Shown: positions 36,098 through 45,003, counted from the first letter of the stretch. The stretch: 64,000 nucleotides of DNA from Leptothrix discophora (GCF_030705305.1 NZ_JAUZEE010000003.1:62001-126000); one strand, 5' to 3'. Notes: generated from the sequence alone by a model not told the origin. Made by a program: numbers and translations.

Positions 36098-38026
36098 ATG
36101 GCCAAAGACTTCGACACGATGGAAGACAGCAACCGCTCGAACAACCCGAGCATCCACGAGGTGTCCGACCCGTCACGCCGCGTGATGCTGCGCGGCGGCT
36201 TGGGCGCGCTGCTCGGTGGCTCGCTGGGCCTGGGCGCGCTCACCGGCTGCGCCAGCGTCGGTGGCCTGATGGGCGGCAAGCTCATCGGCTTCGAGAGCGT
36301 GCCGGTCGGCACCGCCGACGCGATCGCCGTGCCCAAGGGCTATGTGGCGCAGGCCATCGCCGCCTGGGGTGAGCCGGTCGGCCTGTCGGGCGAGACCCCG
36401 GCCTTCAAGTTCGACGGCAAGAACACCGCCGCCGAACAGGCCGCGCAGCTGGGCATGCACCACGACGGCATCCACTTCTACGCCCAGGAAGGCTCGGCCG
36501 ACGCCACCAAGAGCGGCCTGCTGGTGATGAACCACGAGTACGTCGACGACGGCCTGCTGCATGCCGACGGCATGGCCACCTGGACGGCCGAGAAGGTGAA
36601 GAAGTCGCAGGCCGCGCACGGCGTGTCGGTCATCGAGGTCGAGTTCAAGGACGGCAAGTGGACGCAGGTCACGCCCTCGCCCTGGGCCCGCCGCATCACC
36701 GCCACCACGCCGATGGCCGTGGGTGGCCCGGCCGCCGGCCACAAGCTGATGCAGACCGCCGCCGACCCGAAGGGCATGAAGATCCTCGGCACCTTCAACA
36801 ACTGCGGTTCGGGCAAGACGCCGTGGGGCACCTACCTGACCTGCGAAGAGAACTTCATCAACTACTTCAACGGTCCGTCCACGCCCGATGCGCACCAGAA
36901 GCGCTGGGGCCTGCAGAAGGTCGACGCGAAGCTGTACCGCTGGCATGAGCATGACGAGCGCTTCGATGCCGTCAAGCATCCCAACGAGATCAACCGCCAC
37001 GGCTGGGTCGTCGAGATCGACCCGATGGACGCCAGCTCGACCCCGGTCAAGCGCACCGCCCTGGGCCGTGCCGCGCACGAAGGTGCCACGGTGGCCGTCA
37101 CGCGTGAACAGCGTGCCGTCATCTACATGGGCGAGGACTCGCGCTTCGAGTACATCTACAAGTTCGTCAGCCGCGACGCGATCAAGCCGGGCGGTGCCCG
37201 CGCCAACGCCACGCTGCTGGACCACGGCACGCTCTACGTCGCCCGCTTCGATGCCGATGGCAAGGGCGCGTGGCTGCCGCTGGTGCATGGCCAGGGTCCG
37301 CTGACGGCGGCCAACGGCTTTGCCGACCAGGGCGAGGTGCTGATCAAGTCGCGCCAGGCCAGCGACCTGCTGGGCGCCACCAAGATGGACCGCCCGGAAT
37401 GGACGGCGGTCGACCAGAAGACCCGCAAGGTCTACTGCACCCTGACCAACAACAGCAACCGCGGCGTGGGCAGCAACCCCGGCGTGGACGCCGCCAACCC
37501 GCGTGCCAACAACACGATGGGCAACATCATCGAGTGGCAGGACAGCGGCGACTTCGACGGCACCACCTTCGCGTGGAAGCACTTCGTCATGGCCGGTGAC
37601 AAGAGCCTGGAGCGCGCCGACGCCAAGGGCAACATCAAGGGCGACGCCTTCGCCTGCCCGGACGGCCTCTGGGTCGATGCCCGCGGCACGCTCTGGATCC
37701 AGTGCGACATGTCGACCTCGGCCATGGGCAAGGGTGACCTCGTCAACCTGGGCAACAACATGATGCTGGCGGCCGACCCCGCGACGGGCGAGATCCGCCG
37801 CTTCCTGGTCGGCCCGAAGGGCTGCGAGATCACCGGCGTGACCATGACGCCGGACGGCCGCACGATGTTCCTGAACGTCCAGCACCCCGGCGAGCCGGCC
37901 AGCGAACGCAACGACCCGGCCAACCCGCGTGCCGTGTCGAACTGGCCCGACCAGCGTGCCGATGGCCGCCCGCGTTCGGCCACGGTCGTGGTGCGCAAGG
38001 CCGACGGCGGCCTCATCGGTACCTGA
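36098..38026 (+). CDS. phoX: PhoX-family alkaline phosphatase
   Basis: 642 aa. Ca/Fe-dependent phosphatase releasing phosphate from organic esters in the periplasm. Tat signal SRRVMLRGGLGALLGG near residues 27-42, followed by a Cys (LTGCAS) that might also be a lipobox. The DUF839/PhoX region contains LVMNHEYVDDG, NNCGSGKTPWGTYLTCEEN, AHEGATVAV, YMGEDSRFEYIYKFV and CPDGLWVD, which hold the metal ligands and the substrate cysteine region. ATG 36098 with AGCAGGAG upstream. The Pho box upstream predicts induction by phosphate starvation. Stop lies in a hairpin. Confidence 0.92.
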   Translation: MAKDFDTMEDSNRSNNPSIHEVSDPSRRVMLRGGLGALLGGSLGLGALTGCASVGGLMGGKLIGFESVPVGTADAIAVPKGYVAQAIAAWGEPVGLSGETPAFKFDGKNTAAEQAAQLGMHHDGIHFYAQEGSADATKSGLLVMNHEYVDDGLLHADGMATWTAEKVKKSQAAHGVSVIEVEFKDGKWTQVTPSPWARRITATTPMAVGGPAAGHKLMQTAADPKGMKILGTFNNCGSGKTPWGTYLTCEENFINYFNGPSTPDAHQKRWGLQKVDAKLYRWHEHDERFDAVKHPNEINRHGWVVEIDPMDASSTPVKRTALGRAAHEGATVAVTREQRAVIYMGEDSRFEYIYKFVSRDAIKPGGARANATLLDHGTLYVARFDADGKGAWLPLVHGQGPLTAANGFADQGEVLIKSRQASDLLGATKMDRPEWTAVDQKTRKVYCTLTNNSNRGVGSNPGVDAANPRANNTMGNIIEWQDSGDFDGTTFAWKHFVMAGDKSLERADAKGNIKGDAFACPDGLWVDARGTLWIQCDMSTSAMGKGDLVNLGNNMMLAADPATGEIRRFLVGPKGCEITGVTMTPDGRTMFLNVQHPGEPASERNDPANPRAVSNWPDQRADGRPRSATVVVRKADGGLIGT

Positions 38027-38042
38027 TCCGGCACCGGATCAG
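38023..38042. terminator. Hairpin at the 3' end of phoX
   Basis: CTGATCCGG-CA-CCGGATCAG, a perfect 9-bp inverted repeat that includes the phoX stop. A second GC-rich hairpin (about 38050-38073) follows before the convergent caspase gene. No U-tract. Confidence 0.5.
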
Positions 38043-38075
38043 GCGCCTGGCCGGGCGGCGGCGCTGCCCGGTCGC

Positions 38076-39968
38076 TCAGGCCATCAGCGGCACGGTCATG
38101 TCCTTGACCACCTGCGGCGCGATCAGGCTGGGCGACTGGGCATAGCCCAGCTCGGCCAGCTCGCGCCCGACCGCCTCGACCAGCTGGGCGAAGGTCAACC
38201 TCGCCGCCTTGCCGCGGCGGGCACCACCGGCCTCGCGACGGTCGCGCCGCAGCGTCTTGACCAGGCTGTAGGTGAAGGCGCCGTGCGAGATCGGGCCGTG
38301 CTCGTACTCGTGCGCGAACTGCTGGTCGCTGCAGGCATAGATCAGCGTCGGCAGGTAGGGCCCGAGGTGGCCGCGCTGCTGCGCCGTGCCGGCCTTGCCG
38401 GCGCGGACCGGCTCGTAGCCCCCACGCAGGTCCATGGCCTGGCCGAGCCGGTGCGTGGCGCGCAGCGGCTGGTCCTGGCCGCCGGCCGAGCGGGTCGCGG
38501 GCTTGCCGTTGAATCGCTCGTCGTAGGCCTTGCTCGGGGCGTCGAAGCGGCGCGGCAACCACATCTCGCGCGCGCCGTCCCAGCGCAGCATGCGGTGGCG
38601 GATGTCGTCGGGCGGGTTGAGCCCGCGCACCCGCTGCGCCGCCGCGCGGGTCATGCCGCCGGCATGGCAGCAGTCGAACATGCAGACCAGGCGCAGGTCA
38701 TACGGCAGCTGGCTGTAGAGCGCATGGAACTGCACGTCGCTGAAGGCCTTGCCGGCCGACCAGTCGAAGTCGTGCAGCACCAGCGACTCGTTGATGCGGT
38801 CGACCTTGCCGTCCGGCCCATAGGTCGGCACCTGCGCGCCGTGGCCGCTGTAGTAGAAGAAGCAGGTGTCGCCACCCCGCGCGTCGTCGAGCAGCCAGTC
38901 CATGCGCTCGACCACGCCGGCGGTGGTGGCGCGGTCGTTCAGCACGATGCGGATGTCCTCGGGCGCGTAGCCGGACTCCTGCAGCAGCGCGCTCACCAGC
39001 CAGACGTCGTTGACGCAGCCCGACAGGTTGGCGGCCGGATCGGCGTACTCGTTGATGCCCACCAGCAACGCGCGCTGGCGCGGCGGACGTGCCGGCGTGG
39101 CGGTGGCCTTCAAGGCTTTCACGGCCTTCTCGGCTTTCACGGCTTTCACGGCTTCTACGGCCTCGGCGGCAGGTTCTGCCCTGTCGTGTGTCGCACCCGT
39201 GGCGACGGCCTGCGCGGCCAGCGTCGCCCAGACCGCATCGACCGTCAGGCGGTGGCCCATGTACTGCTCGACGTCGTGATCGGCGATGCCGTCGATGTCG
39301 AAGCGGGTCGTGAGCGGGGTGTAGTTGTCGGCCTCGGCCAGCCGGATCGGCGCGGTGAAGACGTCGTCCTCGGGGTTGTAGAGGTGGAACCAGCGCGTGG
39401 CCTGCGGCAGCGGCATCAGCCGCCCAGCCGCGAACTGGCCGACCACGAAAGGGTTGCCGATCTGCGAGCCGCAGGTGACCAGCGTGCGGCCCGCCAGCAA
39501 GGGGGCCGTCTTCGCCTGCGTGAAGGTGTCGTAGGCGACCAGCGTGCCCAGGCTGTGGGCGACCACCACATCGGGCTGGAAGCTGCGCAGCCGGGCCGCC
39601 AGCGTGGCGCGGGTGTCGCGCCGCAGGGCCGCGTCCTCGACCCATTGCACGACCATGCCGGCGGTCCAGCGCACCCGGTCGATGACGTTGCCGAGCAGGC
39701 CACGTTCGCGCGGCAACGCCGCCGCGCCGGTGCCGCCGAGCGAGCCCAGGCCGCTGCCGAGCAGCTTGCCGACCGCCCGCGCGACGTCCAGGGCGCCGGC
39801 CTGCCGGGCGCCGAACTCCGCGTCCAGGTGCACGAAGGCGATCTCCACGGCCAGCTCCGGCGCGACCCGTGCCAGCGGCGCGCGGATGGCCTCGCGCCAG
39901 CTCGTCTCCCAGGCCGCGCCGGGCTCGTGCTTGCCGATACCGTGCACGCAGAGGATCTTCAGGGTCAT
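38076..39968 (-). CDS. Alpha/beta-hydrolase-caspase (peptidase C14) fusion protein
   Basis: 630 aa, no signal peptide. Residues 1-250 are an alpha/beta hydrolase: VHGIG (8-12) as oxyanion segment, nucleophile Ser139 in VVAHSLGTL, with NPEDDVF and GHRLTVDAVW as likely acid and His positions. Residues 262-292 are a repetitive Ala/Val/Lys/Glu linker. Residues 298-630 are a caspase-hemoglobinase fold: ALLVGINEY, the catalytic His376 in YYSGHGAQ and Cys434 in FDCCHAGG, so both halves look active. It starts in the stop of the NUDIX-DUF1993 gene (ATGA). Prokaryotic caspases often act as proteases in cell-suicide or signalling, and the hydrolase half resembles SGNH/lipase-like proteins only in fold. 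Substrate and trigger are unknown. Confidence 0.8.
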   Translation of the reverse strand: MTLKILCVHGIGKHEPGAAWETSWREAIRAPLARVAPELAVEIAFVHLDAEFGARQAGALDVARAVGKLLGSGLGSLGGTGAAALPRERGLLGNVIDRVRWTAGMVVQWVEDAALRRDTRATLAARLRSFQPDVVVAHSLGTLVAYDTFTQAKTAPLLAGRTLVTCGSQIGNPFVVGQFAAGRLMPLPQATRWFHLYNPEDDVFTAPIRLAEADNYTPLTTRFDIDGIADHDVEQYMGHRLTVDAVWATLAAQAVATGATHDRAEPAAEAVEAVKAVKAEKAVKALKATATPARPPRQRALLVGINEYADPAANLSGCVNDVWLVSALLQESGYAPEDIRIVLNDRATTAGVVERMDWLLDDARGGDTCFFYYSGHGAQVPTYGPDGKVDRINESLVLHDFDWSAGKAFSDVQFHALYSQLPYDLRLVCMFDCCHAGGMTRAAAQRVRGLNPPDDIRHRMLRWDGAREMWLPRRFDAPSKAYDERFNGKPATRSAGGQDQPLRATHRLGQAMDLRGGYEPVRAGKAGTAQQRGHLGPYLPTLIYACSDQQFAHEYEHGPISHGAFTYSLVKTLRRDRREAGGARRGKAARLTFAQLVEAVGRELAELGYAQSPSLIAPQVVKDMTVPLMA

Positions 39969-40957
39969 GGGGCGCTCCAGGTCATGCCGGGTGGCGGATA
40001 GGCGTGGTAGCCGTCGAAGTCGGCCTTGCCCAGTGGCAGGCCGCGCTGCCGGGCGATGGCGTAGACCATCGCCAGGTGGAAGAAGAAGTTGGGCAGCAGG
40101 TGGCGCTGCAGGAACTCGCCGGCCGGCAGGTCCAGCTCGGCATCGCCGGCCCTGCTGCGGATGCGGCGGGCGTCGGCACCGGCGTAGTCTTGCGGCCGGA
40201 ACGAGGCCACGCGGGACCGCACACGTGCGATGCGCCCGCGCAGGCCCGTCAGGCCCTGCGGCGACTCGCCCGGCGGCACCGGCAAGCCGGCCAGCGGGCA
40301 GCAGCCACGCAAGGCGAAGTTGGCAGCGATCTCCACCTGCACCGCCCAGGGCAGCATGTCCGGCGCCAGGCGCGCGGCCAGCCAGCCGGCCTCGGCCGCG
40401 GCCGCGTCGGGCGCCGCGCGGCAGGCCCGCTCGACCTTGGCGACCAGGCCGTCCAGCCGGTCGAGGTAGTGCAGGAAGACCGGCACGGAGGCGTCGAACA
40501 ACGCGGGCACGGGGCCCCGTCCCAGTGGCATCCAGCCCGACGCCTTCAGGCTCGCCAGCGGCGCGAACAGCGGCTGCGGCAGCGCCTCCCAGTCGAACCA
40601 GGCCCAGGCCTCGCACTTGTCCGGCTCCAGCCGTTGCGGCTCGCCGCCGGGGTGGCGGGCCAGCATCACGACAGTAGCGTAGTGGCGACCTTCGGCTGCG
40701 AAGACATCGTTGGTGACCGGGCCGGCCCGCAACTCGCCGATCACCAGGCCGGTCTCCTCGGCCACCTCGCGGCGGGCGCAGTCCTCGAAGGACTCGCCCC
40801 ATTCGAGGTGTCCGCCCGGCGCCGACCAGGTGCCCGCACCATGTGCCCCGCGTCGCAGCCCCAGCAACACGCGACCGGCATCGTCCTGGACCAGCACGCC
40901 CACGCCGACGCGCGGGTGCTGGTGGGCGCTGTCGCGCGGGCCGGCCGGCGTGCTCAT
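39965..40957 (-). CDS. NUDIX hydrolase-DUF1993 fusion protein
   Basis: 330 aa. Residues about 15-145 are a NUDIX domain with a complete box (GGHLEWGESFEDC followed by ARREVAEETG, 48-70), closest to the 8-oxo-dGTP/nucleotide pyrophosphatase type by pattern. Residues about 165-325 match DUF1993, a helical family of the DinB/YfiT-like superfamily (VPVFLHYLDRLDGLV, LLPNFFFHLAMVYAIARQRG, GKADFDGY). I know both only as separate proteins, so the fusion is unusual. There is no stop or frameshift between them. It is translationally coupled to the caspase fusion gene and 8 nt behind the lipoprotein gene. Confidence 0.82.
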   Translation of the reverse strand: MSTPAGPRDSAHQHPRVGVGVLVQDDAGRVLLGLRRGAHGAGTWSAPGGHLEWGESFEDCARREVAEETGLVIGELRAGPVTNDVFAAEGRHYATVVMLARHPGGEPQRLEPDKCEAWAWFDWEALPQPLFAPLASLKASGWMPLGRGPVPALFDASVPVFLHYLDRLDGLVAKVERACRAAPDAAAAEAGWLAARLAPDMLPWAVQVEIAANFALRGCCPLAGLPVPPGESPQGLTGLRGRIARVRSRVASFRPQDYAGADARRIRSRAGDAELDLPAGEFLQRHLLPNFFFHLAMVYAIARQRGLPLGKADFDGYHAYPPPGMTWSAP

Positions 40958-40965
40958 CGCGGCGT

Positions 40966-41427
40966 TCAGCGTGCGGCCGGCACGACGTAGGTCGCGCCCT
41001 TCACGCAGGCCTGGGCCTGCGCGTCGGAGCGGAAGTAGTCGATCGTGTAGGTGCCGAAACCGCCTCCGTTGACGCCCATCCAGAGGTAGGCCAGCGCACC
41101 GGCCTGGGTCTCGATGTCGATGGCCGGGTTGTAGACGCCGGCGATGCCGTCGTTGCGCATCTGGACCTTGTGCGCGCCGGGCTCGATCACCGCATGCACG
41201 AAGGTGTTGGGCTTGACGGTGCCGATGTCGCGGCCGTCGACCAGCACGGTGGTCTTGACGCCGGCGGCGACCAGCATCGCGTCCTCGCGGCAGACGTAGA
41301 GGCTGGTCTTGCCGGCCACCGGCTGGAAGCTCTTGAGCGTCTGCTCGACGCCCTTGTCGCCGGTCTGGATCGAGGCGCAGCCGCTCAGCAAGGTGGCGGC
41401 AGCGAAGGTCAGCAGGGTCTTGCGCAT
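40966..41427 (-). CDS. Lipoprotein with DUF2846-like domain
   Basis: 153 aa. Signal peptide with lipobox LLSGC (Cys at about residue 18), then a small beta-rich domain (TSLYVCREDAMLVAAGVKTTVLVDGRDIG) that resembles DUF2846. Acts presumably on the periplasmic side of a membrane. ATG 41427 starts the signal peptide; the upstream frame is not coding. It is the first gene of the three-gene operon with the NUDIX and caspase fusions, although the periplasmic localisation makes a direct partnership with two cytosolic proteins doubtful. Confidence 0.78.
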   Translation of the reverse strand: MRKTLLTFAAATLLSGCASIQTGDKGVEQTLKSFQPVAGKTSLYVCREDAMLVAAGVKTTVLVDGRDIGTVKPNTFVHAVIEPGAHKVQMRNDGIAGVYNPAIDIETQAGALAYLWMGVNGGGFGTYTIDYFRSDAQAQACVKGATYVVPAAR

Positions 41428-41620
41428 GGTGTGGTTCTCCAGGAGTCGTGAGGCCGCAAAGGTTAGCGGCAGACGCCTGCGCCCGGCTTGATCCAGGGCC
41501 ACGGGAAGAACCCCGACGTGGCGGCCGCGCCGCAGCGCATGACACCGCCGCGTCACCGAATCACCGATCATTGCGGCTTCGCGCACCGTCCCGGTGACGC
41601 ATCGCCCGAAAGCATCCGCC

Positions 41621-43123
41621 GTGATCGAACTCATCATCCTCGTCGACTACGAGAACGTGCAGCCCGCCGCCGAGGACCTGGCCGACCTGGAAGTCGGCAA
41701 GCACCTGCTGAAGGTCTTCCACGGACCGGGCCAGAACTCGATGCCGATCAAGCTGGCGACGACGCTGATGCCGGTCGGCGCGGCGGTCGAGTTCATCCAG
41801 TGCGAGAAGGCCGGCAAGGACGCGCTGGACTTCCACCTGTCCTTCCACTTCGGCCGGCTGTCGATCCAGCATCCGCAGGCCCAGTACGTCATCGTCTCGC
41901 GTGACCGCAAGGGCTTCTCTCAGCTGATCGAGCACGGCGGCAAGCTGGGCATCAAGGTCACGCTGGTGCCTTCGCTGCGCGACGAGGACATGAACGACGA
42001 CGGCACGCCGGTGGTCAAGCCCGAGTCGAGCGCGCCGGCCAGCACCGGCCGCCAGCCCCGCGCGCCGCGCACGTCACGCAGCCGCAGTGGCGGTGGCGGT
42101 GGCGGTGGCGGTGGCGGTGGCGGCGGCGGCAGTGGTGGCGGCAAGTCCGGTTCCAGTCGCGGCACCGCGTCCGCCCAGGCCCCTGCGGCAACAGGCCAGC
42201 GTCGCGGTGGCGGCCGCGACGGCTCGCGCCGCGATGCGCCTCGTTCGGCTCCGCAGCCCAACGTCCAGACCACCGCAGCGGTCACCGTGCCGGTGGTCAC
42301 GAACGCGCTGGCGCCTGCTGCCTCGCCGACACCGATGGCCCCGCCGCCCCAGGTCGACGACGACGTGCGCGATGCGGTCGAGCAGCTGATGGCCGACATC
42401 GTCGCCTCGGATGACGAGGACGCGCCGGCTGCCGCGCCCGTCGACGTCGCCGCGCCGGAACCGGCACCCGCTCCCGCAGCGAAGAAGGCCGCCGCCAAGA
42501 AAGCGCCCGCCAAGAAGGCTGCGGCGAAGAAGGCGCCGGCCAGGAAGGCCGCTGCGAAGGCCGAAGACGCGGCACCGGTCGTGCCGGTCCAAGAGGTCGA
42601 GGCCACACCTGCCCCCGCCCCTGCCAAGAAGGCCGCCAAGAAGACCGCTCGCAACGCCGCCGCGAAGAAGACGGCGAAGGCCGACGCGGTGAGCGCCGCG
42701 GCCGAGCCTGTCGTACCCGCACCCGCACCCGCACCCGCACCCGCTCCGGAAGCAGCACAGGAAGCGGCACCGGCCAAGAAGGCCGCGCGCAAGTCGGCCG
42801 GCCGCAAGCCGGCAGCGGTGGCCGAGTTGGCGGCTGAGCCGGCACCCGCTCCGGCTCCGGTGCCCGCCCCCGCGCCGGCCCCGTCCGGCCGCCAGCTGCG
42901 CGACGAGCCGATGCCGTCGGACACCCGAAAGGCGCTCGACAGCCTCAAGCGCCTGGGCGACGGCAAGCGGCCGGTCAAGGTCGCCTCGCTGCGCGCCCAC
43001 CTGCGCTCGCACCTGCGCGCCGACCTGAGCGAGGCCGGCGTCGAGGCGCTGCTGGAGAACATGCTCGCGCAGGGCTGGATCAGCGAGCTGGACCACGGCA
43101 AGGTCGCCTACCAGCTGCCCTGA
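41621..43123 (+). CDS. PIN/NYN-like domain protein with low-complexity Gly and Lys/Ala/Pro tracts
   Basis: 500 aa. Residues 1-125 form a PIN-like nuclease fold (LIILVDYENVQPA with a likely catalytic Asp, CEKAGKDALDFHLSFHFG and VIVSRDRKGFSQLIEHG), similar to NYN proteins that act on RNA. The middle is disordered: a 14-Gly run, an Arg/Ser/Gly-rich stretch, then histone-H1-like KKAAAKKAPAKKA repeats and Pro-Ala repeats (PAPAPAPAPAP). The last ~65 residues (from about 436) look like a winged helix (ALDSLKRLGDGKRPVKVASL and AQGWISELDHGKVAYQLP). The basic tail suggests nucleic-acid binding. GTG 41621 begins the first beta strand; GTG 41594 is an alternative. Function not known. Confidence 0.72.
   Translation: MIELIILVDYENVQPAAEDLADLEVGKHLLKVFHGPGQNSMPIKLATTLMPVGAAVEFIQCEKAGKDALDFHLSFHFGRLSIQHPQAQYVIVSRDRKGFSQLIEHGGKLGIKVTLVPSLRDEDMNDDGTPVVKPESSAPASTGRQPRAPRTSRSRSGGGGGGGGGGGGGGSGGGKSGSSRGTASAQAPAATGQRRGGGRDGSRRDAPRSAPQPNVQTTAAVTVPVVTNALAPAASPTPMAPPPQVDDDVRDAVEQLMADIVASDDEDAPAAAPVDVAAPEPAPAPAAKKAAAKKAPAKKAAAKKAPARKAAAKAEDAAPVVPVQEVEATPAPAPAKKAAKKTARNAAAKKTAKADAVSAAAEPVVPAPAPAPAPAPEAAQEAAPAKKAARKSAGRKPAAVAELAAEPAPAPAPVPAPAPAPSGRQLRDEPMPSDTRKALDSLKRLGDGKRPVKVASLRAHLRSHLRADLSEAGVEALLENMLAQGWISELDHGKVAYQLP
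42089..42141. repeat. GGTGGC microsatellite-like tract encoding a polyglycine run
   Basis: GGTGGC-type hexamers repeat about five times with GGC variants and keep frame. A tract like this can gain or lose units by slippage; changes in steps of 3 or 6 would only alter linker length. Confidence 0.75.
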
Positions 43124-43174
43124 ACGCCCGCCGACCCAAGACACCAGGACCACGACCCCACGCACCGACCGCCC

Positions 43175-43903
43175 ATGTTCACCGGCATCGTCCAATCCAT
43201 CGCCACCGTCGTCGCCATCGACGACCGGCCCGGCCTGCGCAGCTTCACGCTCGAGTTCCCGCCCGGCTTCCTCGACGGCCAGGAGATCGGCGCCAGCGTC
43301 GCCTGCGACGGCTGCTGCCTGACCGTCACGCGCCACCTGGGCCCGCAGCGGGCCGACTTCGACGTGATGCAGCAAAGCCTGAACCTCACCACGCTGGGCA
43401 CGCTGCAGGTCGGCAGCCGCATCAACGTCGAACGCGCCGCGCGCGATGGCGTCGAGATCGGCGGCCATCCGATCTCCGGCCACATCGACTGCCAGGCCCG
43501 CGTCGCGTCGGTCCGCAAGCCCGAGAACAACCACGTGCTGCGCATCTCGGTGCCGCCGGCCTGGATGCGCTATGTCTTCCCCAAGGGCTACATCGCCGTC
43601 AACGGCGCGAGCCTGACGGTGGCCGAGGCCGACCGCGCGGCCGGCTGGTTCGAGGTCTGGCTGATCCCCGAGACGCTGCGCCAGACCACCTTCGGCGACA
43701 AGCGGCCGGGCGACGCGCTCAACCTCGAGATCGAGCGCGGCACCCAGGTCATGGTCGACACCGTGCGCGACACGATCGACGAGCGCCTCGGCCCGCTGCT
43801 GCCGGCGCTGGCCGCGCTGCTGTCCGAGCCCGACATCGCCGCACGCCTGCAGGCCCGCGGCATCGACGTGGCCGCCGCCACCGCCACGCTGCAACTGCGT
43901 TGA
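43175..43903 (+). CDS. ribE: Riboflavin synthase alpha chain
   Basis: 242 aa, slightly longer than the usual 200-220. Dismutates two molecules of 6,7-dimethyl-8-ribityllumazine to riboflavin. It has two lumazine-binding repeats: MFTGIVQSIATV with ACDGCCLTVT in the first and GGHPISGHIDCQAR with NGASLTVAEAD in the second. No other rib genes are adjacent, so this is either a stand-alone ribE or a second copy. The stop lies in a 9-bp duplication shared with the start of the next gene. Confidence 0.88.
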   Translation: MFTGIVQSIATVVAIDDRPGLRSFTLEFPPGFLDGQEIGASVACDGCCLTVTRHLGPQRADFDVMQQSLNLTTLGTLQVGSRINVERAARDGVEIGGHPISGHIDCQARVASVRKPENNHVLRISVPPAWMRYVFPKGYIAVNGASLTVAEADRAAGWFEVWLIPETLRQTTFGDKRPGDALNLEIERGTQVMVDTVRDTIDERLGPLLPALAALLSEPDIAARLQARGIDVAAATATLQLR

Positions 43904-43917
43904 ACACGATGAACACG
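43900..43917. repeat. 9-bp x2 duplication at the ribE/DUF1415 junction
   Basis: TTGAACACG followed by ATGAACACG. The ribE stop (TGA 43901-43903) is in copy one and the ATG of the next gene begins copy two. Confidence 0.85.
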
Positions 43918-44502
43918 CCCCAAGCTGCCCTGCCCGCCATGCCCGCCCTGCCCGTGCCGACCGATGGCGAGGTCCTGGCCGCCACCCGCCGCTGGCTCGA
44001 ACGCGCCGTCATCGGCCTGAACCTCTGCCCCTTCGCCAAGGCCGTGCATGTCAAGGACCAGATCCGCTGGGTCGTCAGCCAGGCCACCACGCCCGAGGCG
44101 CTGCAGGCCGAACTCGCCATCGAACTGCACCGGCTGGCCGAGACCGACCCGGAACAGATCGAGACCACGCTGCTGATCCACCCGCAGGTGCTGACCGACT
44201 TCCTCGACTACAACGACTTCCTCGAAGTGGCCGACGCCACCGTCGAGGAGCTGGGCTACGAGGGCGAGCTGCAGGTCGCGAGCTTCCACCCCGACTACCA
44301 GTTCGACGGCACCGAGCCCGACGACGTCGACAACGCCAGCAACCGCTCGCCCTGGCCGACGCTGCACCTGCTGCGCGAGGCCAGCATCGAGGCGGCGGTC
44401 GAGGCATTCCCCGACGCGGCCGACATCTACGACCGCAACATCGAGACGCTGCGCCAGCTCGGCGCCGCAGGCTGGCGCCGGCTGCTGACCGACCCAAGCT
44501 GA
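43909..44502 (+). CDS. DUF1415 family protein
   Basis: 197 aa. Recognised by WLERAVIGLNLCPFAKAVHV (near 28-47) and YNDFLEVADATVEELGYEGE with ASFHPDYQFDGT. Function of the family is not established; conserved Cys and His residues (LNLCPFA, FHPDYQF) suggest an enzyme. ATG 43909 preferred; an in-frame TTG is at 43900. Confidence 0.82.
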   Translation: MNTPQAALPAMPALPVPTDGEVLAATRRWLERAVIGLNLCPFAKAVHVKDQIRWVVSQATTPEALQAELAIELHRLAETDPEQIETTLLIHPQVLTDFLDYNDFLEVADATVEELGYEGELQVASFHPDYQFDGTEPDDVDNASNRSPWPTLHLLREASIEAAVEAFPDAADIYDRNIETLRQLGAAGWRRLLTDPS

Positions 44503-44538
44503 GCCGACGCCCGTCCTCGCTGCTGGAGACCCCGCACC

Positions 44539-45003
44539 ATGCCCGACGACGACATCGCCACGCTGCGCCGCATCCTCAGGACCTGCCGCACGATCGCGGT
44601 GGTCGGCCTGTCGGCGGAGTGGCACCGGCCGAGCTTTTTCGCGGCCAAGTACTTGCAGGCCAAGGGCTACCGCATCGTGCCGGTCAACCCGCGCTACCCG
44701 GAGATCCTCGGCGAGACCAGCTACGCGCGGCTGGAGGACATCCCGTTTCCCGTCGACATGGTGGACGTCTTCCGCAAGCCGGCCGACGTGCTGCCGATCG
44801 CACACAGCGCCGTCGCCATCGGCGCCAGCTGCCTGTGGCAGCAACTCGGCGTGATCAACCGCGAGGCCGACGCCGCAGCCCGCGCCGCCGGGCTGATCAG
44901 CGTGATGGACCGCTGCGTGAAGATCGAGCATGCACGCCTGTACGGCGGCCTGAACTGGGCCGGCGTCAACACCGGCGTGATCTCGGCGCAGCGGCCGATC
45001 TGA
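44539..45003 (+). CDS. CoA-binding domain protein (YccU-like)
   Basis: 154 aa. Rossmann-type CoA-binding fold as in the succinyl-CoA ligase alpha-subunit N-terminus (IAVVGLSAEWHRPSFFAAKYL, VPVNPRYPEILGE, MVDVFRKPADVL, SLW-like CLWQQLGVINREA). Stand-alone form of unknown role. 36 nt after DUF1415 and 37 nt before metY, so probably one operon. Confidence 0.85.
   Translation: MPDDDIATLRRILRTCRTIAVVGLSAEWHRPSFFAAKYLQAKGYRIVPVNPRYPEILGETSYARLEDIPFPVDMVDVFRKPADVLPIAHSAVAIGASCLWQQLGVINREADAAARAAGLISVMDRCVKIEHARLYGGLNWAGVNTGVISAQRPI

Noticed and set aside
36238-36255. Lipobox in PhoX instead of a Tat cleavage site
   Set aside because: A Cys follows LTG after the twin-arginine region, but PhoX proteins are usually soluble Tat substrates; I could not decide and did not call it a lipoprotein.
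42089-42141. Possible CRISPR-like or minisatellite array
   Set aside because: The repeats are in-frame GGTGGC hexamers without spacers and encode polyglycine; no CRISPR array was seen anywhere in the window.
42074-43894. A 606-aa minus-strand frame rich in Gly/Arg/Leu
   Set aside because: It is antisense to the PIN-like gene and ribE, produced by their repetitive codons.
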